DNA from: Amanita rubescens
Taxonomy: Eukaryota > Basidiomycota > Agaricomycetes > Agaricales > Amanitaceae
NCBI GenBank assembly: GCA_015039365.1
Contig: WION01000196.1
Span: 1-64,000 of the forward strand
Length of the DNA: 64,000 nt
Reading direction: 5' to 3'
How positions within the stretch are numbered: position 1 is the stretch's first letter; each line of letters begins with the position of its first letter. The position numbers and the translations under genes were made by a program. The notes under the pieces are model-generated. The model worked only from the letters and a program-made list of their open reading frames with translations, did not search any database and was not told the origin of the DNA. Below are positions 33,098-43,938 of the stretch, in pieces.

Positions 33098-35540
33098 ATG
33101 TCCAGCCACGCTGATTCCCATACTCCTTCGCGCGAAGAGTCATACAACCGTCTATCGGCAATGTCTCTGAATTCCCTTCGCCACTATGCCTCCCACTTCC
33201 TCGGCCTGCCGTCCACAGATTGCCAAAACAAGCATGATCTTGTTCTGTGGTTTCTCCAGAACTCGTCTCAGCACATTTTAAACCTGATCTTGTCGTTTGC
33301 GGAATCAAGAGACGTTCGGGATGATCGTACCCGCCGAAAACGTGTTCGTGAGCCTGTCGACGATGACGATTCGGAGAGGGATGTCGTACGAGTTAGACAT
33401 GAGCACCAGCCTCCCAATCCGTCCGTGTTCCTTGAGCTTCCGTCAGATGCGGAAATCAAGATCCTGCTACCGTGCTTTCTATGAATCCACTTCCAATGCG
33501 CGTCTTTCCTCTGGCGTTTGTGGTGTATGTGGACGACAGGCCTTTTAGTATTTACAACTCGGATCAATTGCAATGGTTTTCGCTGCTGCGGATCCCCAAC
33601 AGACGTCGTTTGGTTCCCTCCGTTCCTCACCCCGCTCATCGCTTGTTCTATGATCTGCTTCTCGAACCGTCTGCCACTCAAATGAGGCCTGAGGGGTTTT
33701 TTGTGCAAAGTTGTCGTCACTGTGTCGGTGATTTGAAATTGGGCGATTGTAACCTTCCGCTTAGGAGGTCCTTGGCTAACAACCTCTGGATCGGGGTGGT
33801 TCCCGATGTGTTGAAACGTTTGAGCCTGCCAGAACAGTTACTCGTTGCTCTTGTCTATCCTAGACTCTTCGTATTCAAATTATTTTCAAGACGTTTGAAC
33901 AATCGTTATCTTGGAGGTGACAATCCTACCCTTCAACGTGCCATGCGTGGTAACGTCTGTACAGTGCCTAAAAAAAGTATTGCACCACCCAATATCTCAT
34001 GAAATATTACATAGATTACCTTGGTCCTTTTTTAAAATAAATACTAGACCTTCTTGACTGTCGTTCTTGATAGCCCATTTGTTAATCCAGTCATCTGCTG
34101 ATCAATGAGAGAGAAAGTGTCCAATCTGACATTTTCGACGACAAGAACCACTTGATCAAACTGGCTGGAAAAAATTGAGAAAGTAGTTTGAAGTATTCCT
34201 GAGAAGATCCACATAACAGATTGTAAATAACTAGAGTGGTTCAAGCGGCAGAAAATTCCAAAGTTGATGATTTTGAGTGAATTTGCTAAAAAAACAGCCA
34301 TTTTGGCCAACTTTGGAATTTTTTATCTCTTAAACCGGTCTAGTTATTTACAATCTGCTACGTGGATCTTCTCAGGAATACTTCAAACTACTTTCTCAAT
34401 TTTTTCCAGCCAGTTTGATCAAGTGGTTCTTGTCCTCGAAAATGTCAAATTGGACACTTTCTCTCTCATTGATCAGCAGATGATTGGATTAACAAATGGG
34501 CTATCAAGAACGACAGTCAAGAAGGTCTAGTATTTATTTTAAAAAAGGACCAAGGTAATCTATGTAATATTTCATGAGATATTGGGTGGTGCAATACTTT
34601 TTTTAGGCACTGTAGCTATGACCTTGATACCCCGGGCATCGCCGACATGATCCAAGGCAACTTGATGCCTCGTCGTCCTTCAGTTCTTGCCTCTGTGATT
34701 CAAATCACGTTGTTCGGCCAGCGTCATTTGCCGGAGAACTGGATGCATAACCTCTTTCGCGTTCGGTGCCACTATATTTGGGAAGCTCTAGTTTGGTGAA
34801 AGGCAAACAATCTGTTTTACAGAGATATTGTCATCTCTTCAGACAACTTGGACTCCCTTCCCGCCGATGGCGTCCCATCAGAATTAATGATTATTGCTCG
34901 TCAAGTGGACAATCTGGACGTTGTACGTGAGCAGAATGATTCTTATGTACCAGATGAGGATGATGATCCTGGTAATATCCTTTCCTGCTCATCTGTTTTC
35001 TTGTTCTCATCGTTGCACAGAGCATGTTGACAGCCTCCCTGACATCCCTTCTGACTATGACTCGGACCATGATGATGATCCTCCCGATTCCTGTATGGCA
35101 AGCCTCCCTTCCCTCAATCATCTATGTTCAATAACCCCCGCTCCAGTGCATCCAGAAGTCTTTCCTATTCAGATATCGGGTGCAATCGATACAGATCTGA
35201 CATCTATATCTGCTTCTGAGCTCTCGCGGAATGGTCTATCCAACATGTGCTCTAATTCACGAGAACCCCCCTATGCAGTCCGGCACGGAACGCGGCCGGT
35301 CTCAGACTTTCCCAGTCGCGAACAGGAACTCGATGCTCGCCGTCCGTTACCCCTCATCATTTGTTCGAGAGAGCGTTTCCTTGCCTGTTCCCGTACGGAG
35401 ATGGGGGGTTTGGAATCTCGATGGTGCCTCCATTATCATGTTGTTGTTTACCGTTTACGACGAAGTCCTGGTCGAAAGTCAAACACGGGGTTCTCTTCAT
35501 GTACATGTCTTGAGTTGCGATCCGAGCTAAAGCTTAGTGT
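33098..35540 (+). pseudogene. Helitron-type replicase/helicase N-terminal region, broken
   Basis: The reading starts at ATG 33098 (MSSHADSHTPSREESYN). A cysteine motif CGVCGR follows at about 33525. Then come LANNLWIGVVPDVLKRL and LPEQLLVALVYPRLFVFKL (33770-33900), typical of the region ahead of the Helitron-like N domain in mushroom Helitrons. The frame is broken by shifts near 33450 and 33540, and split at 33960 by a MITE. It resumes with YDLDTPGIADMIQGNLMPRR (34617) and meets an in-frame TGA at 34798. Later pieces (VRHGTRPVSDF, about 35280) are again in shifting frames. Rep and helicase catalytic parts are absent, so this is a truncated non-autonomous remnant. Confidence 0.75.
33962..34612. 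mobile_element. 651-bp fully palindromic TA-flanked MITE (Tc1/mariner-like)
   Basis: The ends read CAGTGCCTAAAAAAAGTATT inward on the left and the exact reverse complement on the right, with flanking TA at 33960-33961 and 34613-34614. The arms run to the centre (34287) with no net indel. A matching 88-codon frame lies at mirror positions in each arm (34044-34310 on minus, 34264-34530 on plus, both sums 68574). No transposase domain is visible. TA target and CAGTG ends fit Tc1/mariner-type mobilisation in trans. Removing the element plus one TA restores the reading frame of the interrupted host codon. Confidence 0.93.
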
Positions 35541-35818
35541 ATAAACTTCATTGTAATTATTGTCCTGAAAGGAAGAGAGGCTCGTAATTAAAGGCAAGCA
35601 AGGTTGCTGCCGACGCAGGCGGCGCTCCCGAGTTTTGAGGTGGACAAGTTCACCGCGTCATAACATGAGCAATTAAACAGGAACAGTTCGAGGGCCCGAC
35701 TATCATGCAATGATTCAATGTTGCCTATCGGTTCATATACTTTGCAAGATGTGCAGGCTATCGTCACGTTCGTCGCTTGGCATGTCTTTTCGTTAACGTT
35801 GGGGGCTGAAATTTGCGT

Positions 35819-36060
35819 CTAGAGTCTAGACCAAAAATAGTGAATATAGCCAGCTGTCACAGCCTCAGTAAACGAAGCAATCTGATACTCATACAGAAGG
35901 TTGTATACCGCTTGTCGTGTTCGGCCCTTTGGGCGGATTGACACTGGGCTGAGGACATCATCAACATTTTGTACAATATCAACGAGTCTGCTTTTCAATA
36001 CTCCAAAATCACCGTTGCAATACAAAACAGCATGGAGGTCCTTCCAACACCAATGCGTCC
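35819..36060 (-). repeat. Fragment of a dispersed coding-like repeat
   Basis: The minus-strand frame from ATG 36025 (68 codons, GDFGVLKSRLVDIVQNVDD) runs to a stop at 35819. A segment at 54960-55110 shares its nucleotide blocks (TGCTGTTT..TATTGCAA and GACTTGTTGATATTG-like), so this belongs to a multi-copy family. It may be part of a larger unrecognised transposon. Confidence 0.4.
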
Positions 36061-36629
36061 ATACAACCTGTCAACATTGCCACTATTCGATCTACCTCAC
36101 TTTCACCACCTTTCTCCTCCCCGCCTCAAAGACGGCTGCCAAACTTCCACTCGCGTGTCCCCGCTCCTTCCCTGATTCCGCCTCCACACCAAGATGCCCG
36201 ACTACCGCCACACTCGTACCCCTGAACCTCGCCGAGTCTGCAAAAGAATATCACTATGAAACAAAACGACAACTTAAAACTCACCTAATTGCCCTGCCAA
36301 CTCTTGTCTTGTTCAAACCGTATTCAACGTTCCAATCCAGTTTTTCAGATTTTCAGTGCAAGTACATGTCTGTTCCGAACGTCCTATCACTCGCGATGTA
36401 CCGTAGTCGTGCGCTCTGAGCACTTAAACCTACGGGCTCTGTTCTTCTTTCTCTACATACATGAGGGGATGCACAGGCGATATTGAAATTATATACACTA
36501 CTAATGGTACACGTACAACAAGATTTGTTACGAAGCCAAAGTTATGTTGAAGAGAGTTAACTAAGACCCTACTGACGCTACTATAAGTATAACCATGGAA
36601 AAGTCGAAATTGAAGAACGCACCAACTAT

Positions 36630-37281
36630 CTACCGGAAAGAAAAGTCTAACTTGACCTCCTTGGTGTTGTCACGGTCTCCAGTCCATTTCAGTTTGTCCC
36701 CAGCCCTTGTAAAATAAGCCATGAGGATGTTGACTGTTACAGGATTGGATGGAGTCATTGAATCCACTAGCATGTTGCTATACGGGTTATCGTGGGTGCC
36801 AAACGAGGTGGGAGGAAATTCAATGGTCGGGTAAACTATCAGACAACCTATGGGAGTGTCACAGGGGTCATTAGTTTAATATAGGTCACTCAAGATCGGA
36901 GAGATGATATCACCTTCGGTAAGGTGAATTGACAACTTTGCAACTTTAAGTACTATATCGCGTCCCTTGGGAAGCTTCAATGGCATGATCATGCACATCT
37001 CACGAGTCAGGTCCCGCTGGCCTTCTGGCTTCAGGATCTCCTCGTCAAGGTATGCTTTTGATGCTTCATATGTGGTCGGTACTAGGTTTGGGAATTGCTC
37101 TTGGACCCCGGCGAGAAGTTGAGCCTCAATTTCGCTGGGTAGAGTGTCAAGACGTTCACCAAAGGCATAGAAGGTGGCCCGGGCCTTAAGATGAGTTCAG
37201 ATCACCAATATGTTATCGCGTGACGAGAGACTCGCAGAGTGATGTAAAACTTACAACAGCTCTACTAGATCCAGTGGCCAT
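36630..37281 (-). CDS. Hypothetical protein, three exons
   Basis: The start is ATG 37281 (MATGSSRAV), with a first donor GTAAGTTTTAC at about 37254. Exon 2 runs from about 37183 to 36916 with RATFYAFGERLDTLPSEIE and LTREMCMIMPLKLPKGRD. An intron of about 62 nt (donor GTGATATC, acceptor CCCATAG) joins in phase 1 to exon 3 (LIVYPTIEFPPTSFG, then TVNILMAYFTRAGDKLKW). The stop is TAG at 36632-36630. The product is about 180 residues without signal peptide. No family is recognised. Phased introns and a clean long reading make it a confident gene even though no single exon is long. Confidence 0.7.
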
Positions 37282-37559
37282 GCTTAATGTAGTGCAATAC
37301 TAGAGTGCATAGATACTCATACTCAAGAAGGTTTGAGCTGGGTTTGAAAGCGATCCATATATGTACAAACAAATTCGCTACCAGGACCATGACTCCTGGC
37401 GGTATTATATACTTGTATAGATTTCTGAACATTGTGTACCAGCCTGGGCTCTCCTCCATCACCGAAACCTTCTTTTTCCAAATCACCTCACATATATCGC
37501 ACCGCTTTCACAAGTGCTACGAGGAGTAGGTCACGTTCGGACCTGGAATCATGAAAGCC

Positions 37560-37790
37560 TAGTATTTTGACTCGCACATCGGGAAAGATGTGTTCGCAAA
37601 TTTCTGTGTATGAACTTGGCCAGCCTGCCCAATCTCGTAACGAACGAGTTCCGATCCTTCCAGAAGGGAAATTTTGATATCTTTATAATGTTTCCAGGCA
37701 TCGCTGCAGTGGGGAAGGGGGGATTCCGAAGATCGCTACTGGATCTCTTGTACAGTGAATAGCCTCGCTCATTGAAAGCTTTTGTTTAAC
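37560..37790 (-). pseudogene. Decayed partial copy of the neighbouring orphan gene
   Basis: The minus strand around 37640-37770 aligns with 38240-38340 of the adjacent gene: shared pieces such as GATCTTCGGAAT versus GGTCTTCGGCAT, and GCCTGG-AA-ATTATAAA in both. The copy has stops and shifts. It is consistent with a tandem duplication followed by loss. Confidence 0.5.
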
Positions 37791-37964
37791 CGGTTCGAGC
37801 GATAAATCTCCTTTAGTGCATCACGTCGGCGAGTGCTCGTCGACGTCGTAGTCATCTGGACTTGACGTTGCACAACCGTACAAAACTCCGAAGAAGAATT
37901 GACTAGGAGTTTGGTACAAAAATAAAATTGCAGAAGCTAACATTGAGCCGTTTTGGAAGTGTCG

Positions 37965-38381
37965 CTATTTCGCCATAAAAAACCAGCCTGAATTCCCATG
38001 GAAACCTTCTTTTTCCAAGACTTCCTTCAACTTCTCCAGGACGCCATCCTGCGGAATAAACTGATCGTTTCTGCGGGTGCTCGCTACGAGGCCGAGAAGT
38101 TGGAAATCCTCTTCCTCTTCCGAACAAGCCCTCACAATCTCCACAGTTGGCCAAATAGGTTCGCAAAGTTCTTCAAGGCGGAACTTGGCTTTTTCAATCT
38201 GCTCCATTCCGTAGCAAATGGGGTCATCTTCGTCATCCGAGTCAAGAACGATGGGGAAATGTTTGTTTTTATAATTTTGCCAGGCATCAAACGGAAGTTG
38301 GATGCCGAAGACCGCTGCCGCCTTTTCTGAACGAATAGCCCGAAACATTGAGATCTGTCTTCCAACTTTTTTCTCTAACAT
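37965..38381 (-). CDS. Hypothetical acidic protein
   Basis: A single 138-codon frame starts at ATG 38381. It contains a basic start, an acidic patch (DSDDEDDP), a helical region (MEQIEKAKFRLEELCEP) and a C-terminal helix (LEKLKEVLEKEGF). No family is recognised. A decayed relative lies immediately downstream, suggesting a small local family. Confidence 0.55.
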   Translation of the reverse strand: MLEKKVGRQISMFRAIRSEKAAAVFGIQLPFDAWQNYKNKHFPIVLDSDDEDDPICYGMEQIEKAKFRLEELCEPIWPTVEIVRACSEEEEDFQLLGLVASTRRNDQFIPQDGVLEKLKEVLEKEGFHGNSGWFFMAK

Positions 38382-39413
38382 TAGTGTTATCGATGCAAAA
38401 ATTAAATCTGTTCGTACCTATATCCTGCATCTGTGGCAACTGTCACAATGGCTCTGGTCGGCTTATTTAGTGCCGAACCGGTGTGACTTTTCTGTGAAGC
38501 GCTCGCACACACGCGATGCAGGGGCTCGTTTCTTGTCTCACTCGCACAATGTTCCGCAATCCGCAGATCTGCCGGTTATCATCATAAGACATATCAGTGA
38601 TATTCTTCAAACCTCTGTCATGACTGCGGCTGGCCATCACTCGACACTCGCTGCCCCGTTCGTCTAGTAACTGTGCCTACAATTCAATCCTCTTCCGATC
38701 AGTGGCGTGACAAGGCCACTCATTGGAAACCACACAACATGCGCATGTGAACCTGTGTTAACCAACATGAGTGCACAATCATAAAGGATCTAACAGTTGA
38801 CTTGTCTATAACAGCGATGTTAGAAAGCGGTGACAGGGGACGAGCGATGTTTAATGATACAGGTGTCAACCCCGCTCTCTACCGGTTCAGGCCTTCAGGT
38901 GTCATATGTCACCGCCAGCCGCAACACTATGGCTTTGAAAACCTCTGTCTTCTCATTACAGTGATCTCTTCTTGACGACATTTCTCATACATATGAACCA
39001 CAGACAAATCGTTGCTCGAGACGGTTGATCGTGCAACTGATCCCCATTTCCGGGATCTGCAAGCTTTCTCCATTCATTTCATTGATCGTCGCCTATCCCG
39101 TATGATCGTTGCCTATATCCTGCAGCAGCAGTATGGTAACAAGGTCGGGCTACATAGGGCTACATAACATAACATACCATTTCAGGGGACGCTTATCATC
39201 GATGTCAAGGCTCGCCCTGGAAACGCTTACATTATGTGCCCCCAATTGGCTTGATAGGCGCAATAACAGGTCTCCTTTAGGCATACAATCACTAACGCTT
39301 CCCACTGTAAACTGTTATATACGCCGACATATCATGCCCCCCCATCTGTGGTCTTGACGATCGCCGGAGCGACACCTCGATTTTGGGCAGAGAGTATTGA
39401 CAAATCGAGGACA
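38382..39413. other. Intergenic region, no supported gene
   Basis: Short frames only. The last 200 bp should carry the promoter of the first DUF6533-type gene. Nothing else stands out. Confidence 0.4.
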
Positions 39414-40936
39414 ATGGAGGCTCTCCTAGCGGACGTCGCATATATAATGCGTCTTGGTAACGTACGCTGATATCTTCATATTTCATATCTTTCCTGACGT
39501 ATTCCACCGCAGTACTTTGTTCGTGAGTCACCTTCATGCTAGGATGACAAACAGATCCATTGCTAATTGTCACCAAGTTGCGGGAAACACACTCTTCGTG
39601 AGCTCCTATGTTCCACGCCAAACCTCGATTCTCATCGCAAGCTAGATATATGACTACCTTTTAATGTTCGACCAAGAGGTTTCACTTATCTGGGGATCTA
39701 AGTGGACTCTCGTCAAAGTTCTTTATCTGCTGTCAAGATATATGCCCTTCGTGGACGTGACGGTCGTTTCTTATCGTAAGCCCAGACTTGATAATCAGTA
39801 CCATCCCGTTGACTTTTACCTTTGTAGACCAATTTGTTCCACTTTTGACAATTGATCAATGCAAGATTGCTTACAGGATAAATGGCAGTGAGTCAAAGTC
39901 TTGCCGCCGTCTCAGCCTCTGGATAATTCCATATCACGCAAGGCATGTTTGTCATCGGGATGGCAATGAGTGAAGGTAAATTGGACCGCCGTAGGCATAC
40001 GGATCTCGCACTTATCTTTCAATTCCTTAGCTGTTCTGACTATCCGAACTTGGATCATCTGGAATAAAGACCGCAGGCTGGCAATCGGTCTTATGATTTT
40101 CTTTTTCACCGTTTGGGGAGTGGGTCTCTACATTATGTATCAATTCATCGAATCACTGCAATGTAAGTGAGGAAGCGGAAAATGGACTGGACCAAACTAA
40201 CGCCTACAGTTTTTGAACTGCCGTTTCCGGTTATCAACGGTTGCGTATTCCTTGCTGGTAGTCGCATCGTCTCAGTCGACTGGGCATTGCTACTCTTTTA
40301 TAACACGGGTGAGTGATGGCATTATGACCCTAAAAGGATGGCTGAATTATGAAATCGCGCAGGAAACCTGGCGCTCATGGTCATCAGGGCAACATCTCTC
40401 TGTGCGTACATTTGTGGCCAACGTCCTCTATACTCATATGTATTAGACTGGTCGGGCGTTGATTCCCATCTTTTCAAGCGCTTGCATAGGGATGGTACGT
40501 TTCCTCTATCCAACAGTCTCCGCTTCTTGATTTAATCGTCTCAGGCGTGTATTACTATGTCTTCCTCTTTCGTGCGTGCCAAAAGTATGAGTGGATAAGA
40601 CACCTTCACTGATCTTTGGATTAGTGCTTGCAGTCATCAATGTATCTGTGATATTTTCGTCTCCTGTGAGTCGTCTTGCAGTAGCGTAGTTTGTGTGCTG
40701 AAGATAATTTGATTAGGCGGAGTACGTAGATTTATTATCCAGGTATGTGCCCGGTTTTGGATTGTCAGTTCAATCGTACGATGCCCGTAAACAGCGTGCT
40801 GCGCATGTTGCACTCCAACCTATCAAGTCGTGTTATACTCGACATCCGCAGGCAGGTGGCGAAATCAAATGGAAGGGCGGAGCTTCCCGTAGTGCACCGT
40901 GTACAACTTCCAACGAATCCAACGAATCCTGTATAA
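39414..40936 (+). CDS. DUF6533-type multi-pass membrane protein (tandem copy 1)
   Basis: ATG 39414 opens MEALLADVAYIMRL. Exon 2 holds the family core YDYLLMFDQEVSLIWGSKW followed by VKVLYLLSRYMPF (39655-39777). Later exons give LTIDQCKIAYRING, a TM segment with LTIRTWIIWNKDRRL and IFFFTVWGVGLYIMYQF (40030-40160), VSVDWALLLFYNT, DWSGVDSHLFKRLHRDG, and a basic C-terminal exon LHSNLSSRVILDIRRQVAKS ending at TGA? or TAA near 40936. About ten introns of 45-60 nt. The product has about 300 residues with several TM helices. The family is abundant in mushrooms and its function is unknown. Not all exon borders are certain. Confidence 0.7.
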
Positions 40937-41717
40937 AAAATGAAATTGGTTTTCTCTCATTCCAGACCGTCAGCTGACCACATCGTGTCCGATGTGTCGT
41001 AGGTTGTTCAGATGCCCTTGGATTGTTGATCTTGTTTCATGGAGACAAATATATGGGTGCATATGCCACTTCTGACCATGTGCCATTCGGTTGCGCCGGA
41101 AACGAACTTTACCAGGCGCGAGTTGTTTATAGATGCAGCCGTCAGTGATGCATTCATTTCATCGGTTACGAAGTGGTTAAATTGGGCATGGTACTTGAAA
41201 TATCCTGGTTCGAGACCCCGCTCAGATTCTATAAGCGATTGCCCGGATAGATCTTTACTTTTTCAGTATGAGCATACGGCTAGATAAAATCTCGGACTCA
41301 TCGTGCTCGAGAAAGGCAAGCCTTGAGAAGCATTACTGTGGCGCGTGAGCGGAATATAAATAATTTATAAACCTCCCCGAATCCCCATCTGTCAGGCTGA
41401 TTTTCACACGCTGGTGACAGTGCCATGTGCCACGAACATCTCAGTTCGTCAAGGTAATCAATTGCTGCTAACATGTCTCCTTCTTTTCGATCATATGTTT
41501 ACCGGTACGTACAGCTTTACTACCGGCCTAGATGCGGGCTATTGTAAACTGGACAGGCGGGTGCCTCGAAATGGCGGAGTCTGCCGCGCCGTTTGGCAGT
41601 GAACGGCCTCTGCCACTAGTATATATCCTGACATTCCACATCCACAAAACGTGGTCTTGATGATCATTGAAGCTATATCTTAACTCCAGGCAGAGCATCT
41701 CCACGCTTTATTCCATA
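40937..41717. other. Spacer between tandem membrane-protein genes
   Basis: No gene is supported. It contains a TATA-like TATAAATAATTTATAA (about 41355) and the promoter of copy 2. A segment near 41620-41690 resembles the region just upstream of copy 1 (TATATCCTGACATTCCAC versus TATATCTTTCC), as expected for a tandem duplication that includes the promoter. Confidence 0.4.
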
Positions 41718-43270
41718 ATGAACCAGGACACTCTTCTAGCTGAAATTGCGTCCGTGATGTTTCTAAACAATGTACGCTCAAATATTTTTATGACTTTGGG
41801 TCTGTCTTACTTGCGTGGCTACAGTGCTTTACTGGTGAGTATCCCCCGAGTCGAAGAAATAATTAAACTCATTATTTCCCGCTCAGTTGCCAGCAACTCG
41901 TTACTGGTAAACATCCTCAAGAGTTGCCGAATCTGGATTCTCAATGTCATTTCATTGATAGGTTTACGACTACTTGCTGATGTTGGAAGACGAACTCTCG
42001 CTGATCTGGAACGCCAAATGGGCCCTTGTAAAAGTCCTCTATCTATTCTCGAGATATATGCCCTTTGCGGATGTAGTCATTGTGTCTTATCGTAAGCCTG
42101 TGCTGCGCGTTTTTCCATGTCAATCTTTACATTTGATATCGATAGATCAATTTTTCCCGCACTTGACAAATGAACAGTGTAAGACCGCATACAGAATTAA
42201 CGGCAGTGAGTCCGGTCATTCCCCATCATCTCCGAGTATGTCGTTGTTGATAGTCTATTATGAAAGGCATGTTTATTGTTGGTATGGGTATGAGTGAAGG
42301 CGAGTTAACCCTCGGTCGTGACATGTTCTCCTACTCATCCACCAATATTTCAGCTGTCTTGACACTTCGGACTTGGATCATCTGGAACAAGGACCGAAGA
42401 TTAACGATTGGTCTCCCCATTTTCTTTTTTGCTTTGTGGGCAGCAGGACTCTACATCATGTATCAATCCGTCGAATCGCTACAATGTAAGGTCGCCTCCA
42501 TTGGACTCCTCGATCACATCAAATACCTATAACAGTCGTTCAATCGCCGTCGCCGTTCATCAAAGGGTGCCTATACTCTCATGGCAGTCGCGTTATCTCG
42601 ATAGATTGGGGTTTGTTGTTGCTGTACAATACTGGTGAGTAGTATCATTGTCCGATTAGATACAAGTAATTCAAATCGCGCAAATATTACAGTGAACTTA
42701 ACACTTATGATCATCCGAGTAACATCTATGTGTTGAGTATGCCCATACTTACCTCGGGTTGGATGCTCATCTAGGCCGAACTATTAGATTGGTCGGGTGT
42801 CGATTCCCACCTTCTAAAGCGTCTTCATAAGGATGGTACGTCATGCTCACGTCTTATGGGTCGCAATCTATACTCACTCCATAACTAATGCAGGTGTATA
42901 TTATTATGCGTTTCTTTTCCGTGCGTGACCTGTTCTGAGATAGCATATCCTTCTGATGTCGATATTACATCAGTGCTTGCTGCCATCAATGTATCGTTTA
43001 TATTGTCGGTTCCTGTGAGTCGTTTTAATGACACATAAGCATCAATCGGAACTGACGCCCTGGTTAGACGGTGTTCGTGAATTTACTATCTAGGTATAGT
43101 TAGCCAATCCGTCTCTACTGCACCTTTGTCTGACACTCACTAATAGTGTCATGCGTATTCTGCATTCGAATCTATCGAGTCGCGTTATTTTGGACATTCG
43201 TAGGCAGGTAGCGAAATCGGCTGGCAGACTAGAGTCTCGTACTCGCTCACGACCAAATTCTTCAGTTTAA
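41718..43270 (+). CDS. DUF6533-type multi-pass membrane protein (tandem copy 2)
   Basis: ATG 41718 opens MNQDTLLAEIASVMFLNN. The core exon reads YDYLLMLEDELSLIWNAKWA, then VKVLYLFSRYMPFADV (41962-42091). Next come LTNEQCKTAYRING, LTLRTWIIWNKDRRLT with a following TM helix (42355-42490), DWSGVDSHLLKRLHKDG and the C-terminal exon LHSNLSSRVILDIRRQVAKS (about 43152-43219). The stop is TAA 43268-43270. Exon order and length match copy 1, with most differences in introns and the N-terminal exon. Plasma- or endomembrane location is inferred from the TM pattern. Confidence 0.72.
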
Positions 43271-43938
43271 TCAAATATGTATATATAGTTGCGAATCTTT
43301 GACATTGAGCCCATGACACATGACCATACCGGGGATGGGATCTATGGAAGGACACGGTGAATCTAGCCATATGTATCATGATGAGAGTTGCAAGGGGAAA
43401 TCGACTAGTGGTGTATTCAAACCATAGATGATGCGCTACCTCTGGTATTCTGGATCGTCCTTGAAGATCTTCTCCAACAGGTCACCCAAAGCTCCATTTC
43501 CTCTTGCGTCTCGACGGTATATGGAATAAGCAGTGCAACATCTACATCGCAAGGTCCTTGATACACTTATCTCAGCATCATGCACACCGTCTTCTGCCGA
43601 AATGGACGTGGAGTACGACTGTGCTTACATTGCAAGCTGGCCCCTTGCAGAGAAGAGGTAGGGTGATGGGAATGTCATCGGCGGATTCGTCCATATACAA
43701 GTCTCGTGAGTGCCCGCGAAACTGGGGTGAGTCGTTTTTGTATAAGACCTCGATCATCACCCTAGTTCATAAAATTTAGGTAGGTAGACTCGGAGCTTTA
43801 CGTTCCTCGACCAATTCTTTGATTGCACTAGAACGACTTTCGTCGTTTCTTTTATTATTCCTAAACTACGATTGCTATATGCATATCAGAACGGACCCAT
43901 TGCAAACTAGATGTACACTTCTTCTTTCTAGACCGACT
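43271..43938. other. Short minus-strand exons of an unrecognised gene fragment
   Basis: At 43437-43530 a minus-strand exon reads YRRDARGNGALGDLLEKIF, ends DDPEYQR and a stop. At 43650-43735 another reads GHSRDLYMDESADDIPITLP, preceded by an acceptor (CACCCCAG). They could be the last exons of a small gene. No start and no family are evident. Confidence 0.3.

Noticed and set aside
35901..36419. 172-codon plus-strand frame
   Set aside because: Composition is unlike coding sequence, and the opposite strand carries a more protein-like segment shared with 54.96-55.11 kb.
41150..41260. Possible tRNA suggested by GGTTCGAGACCCC
   Set aside because: No acceptor stem, D-arm or anticodon stem could be folded around it.
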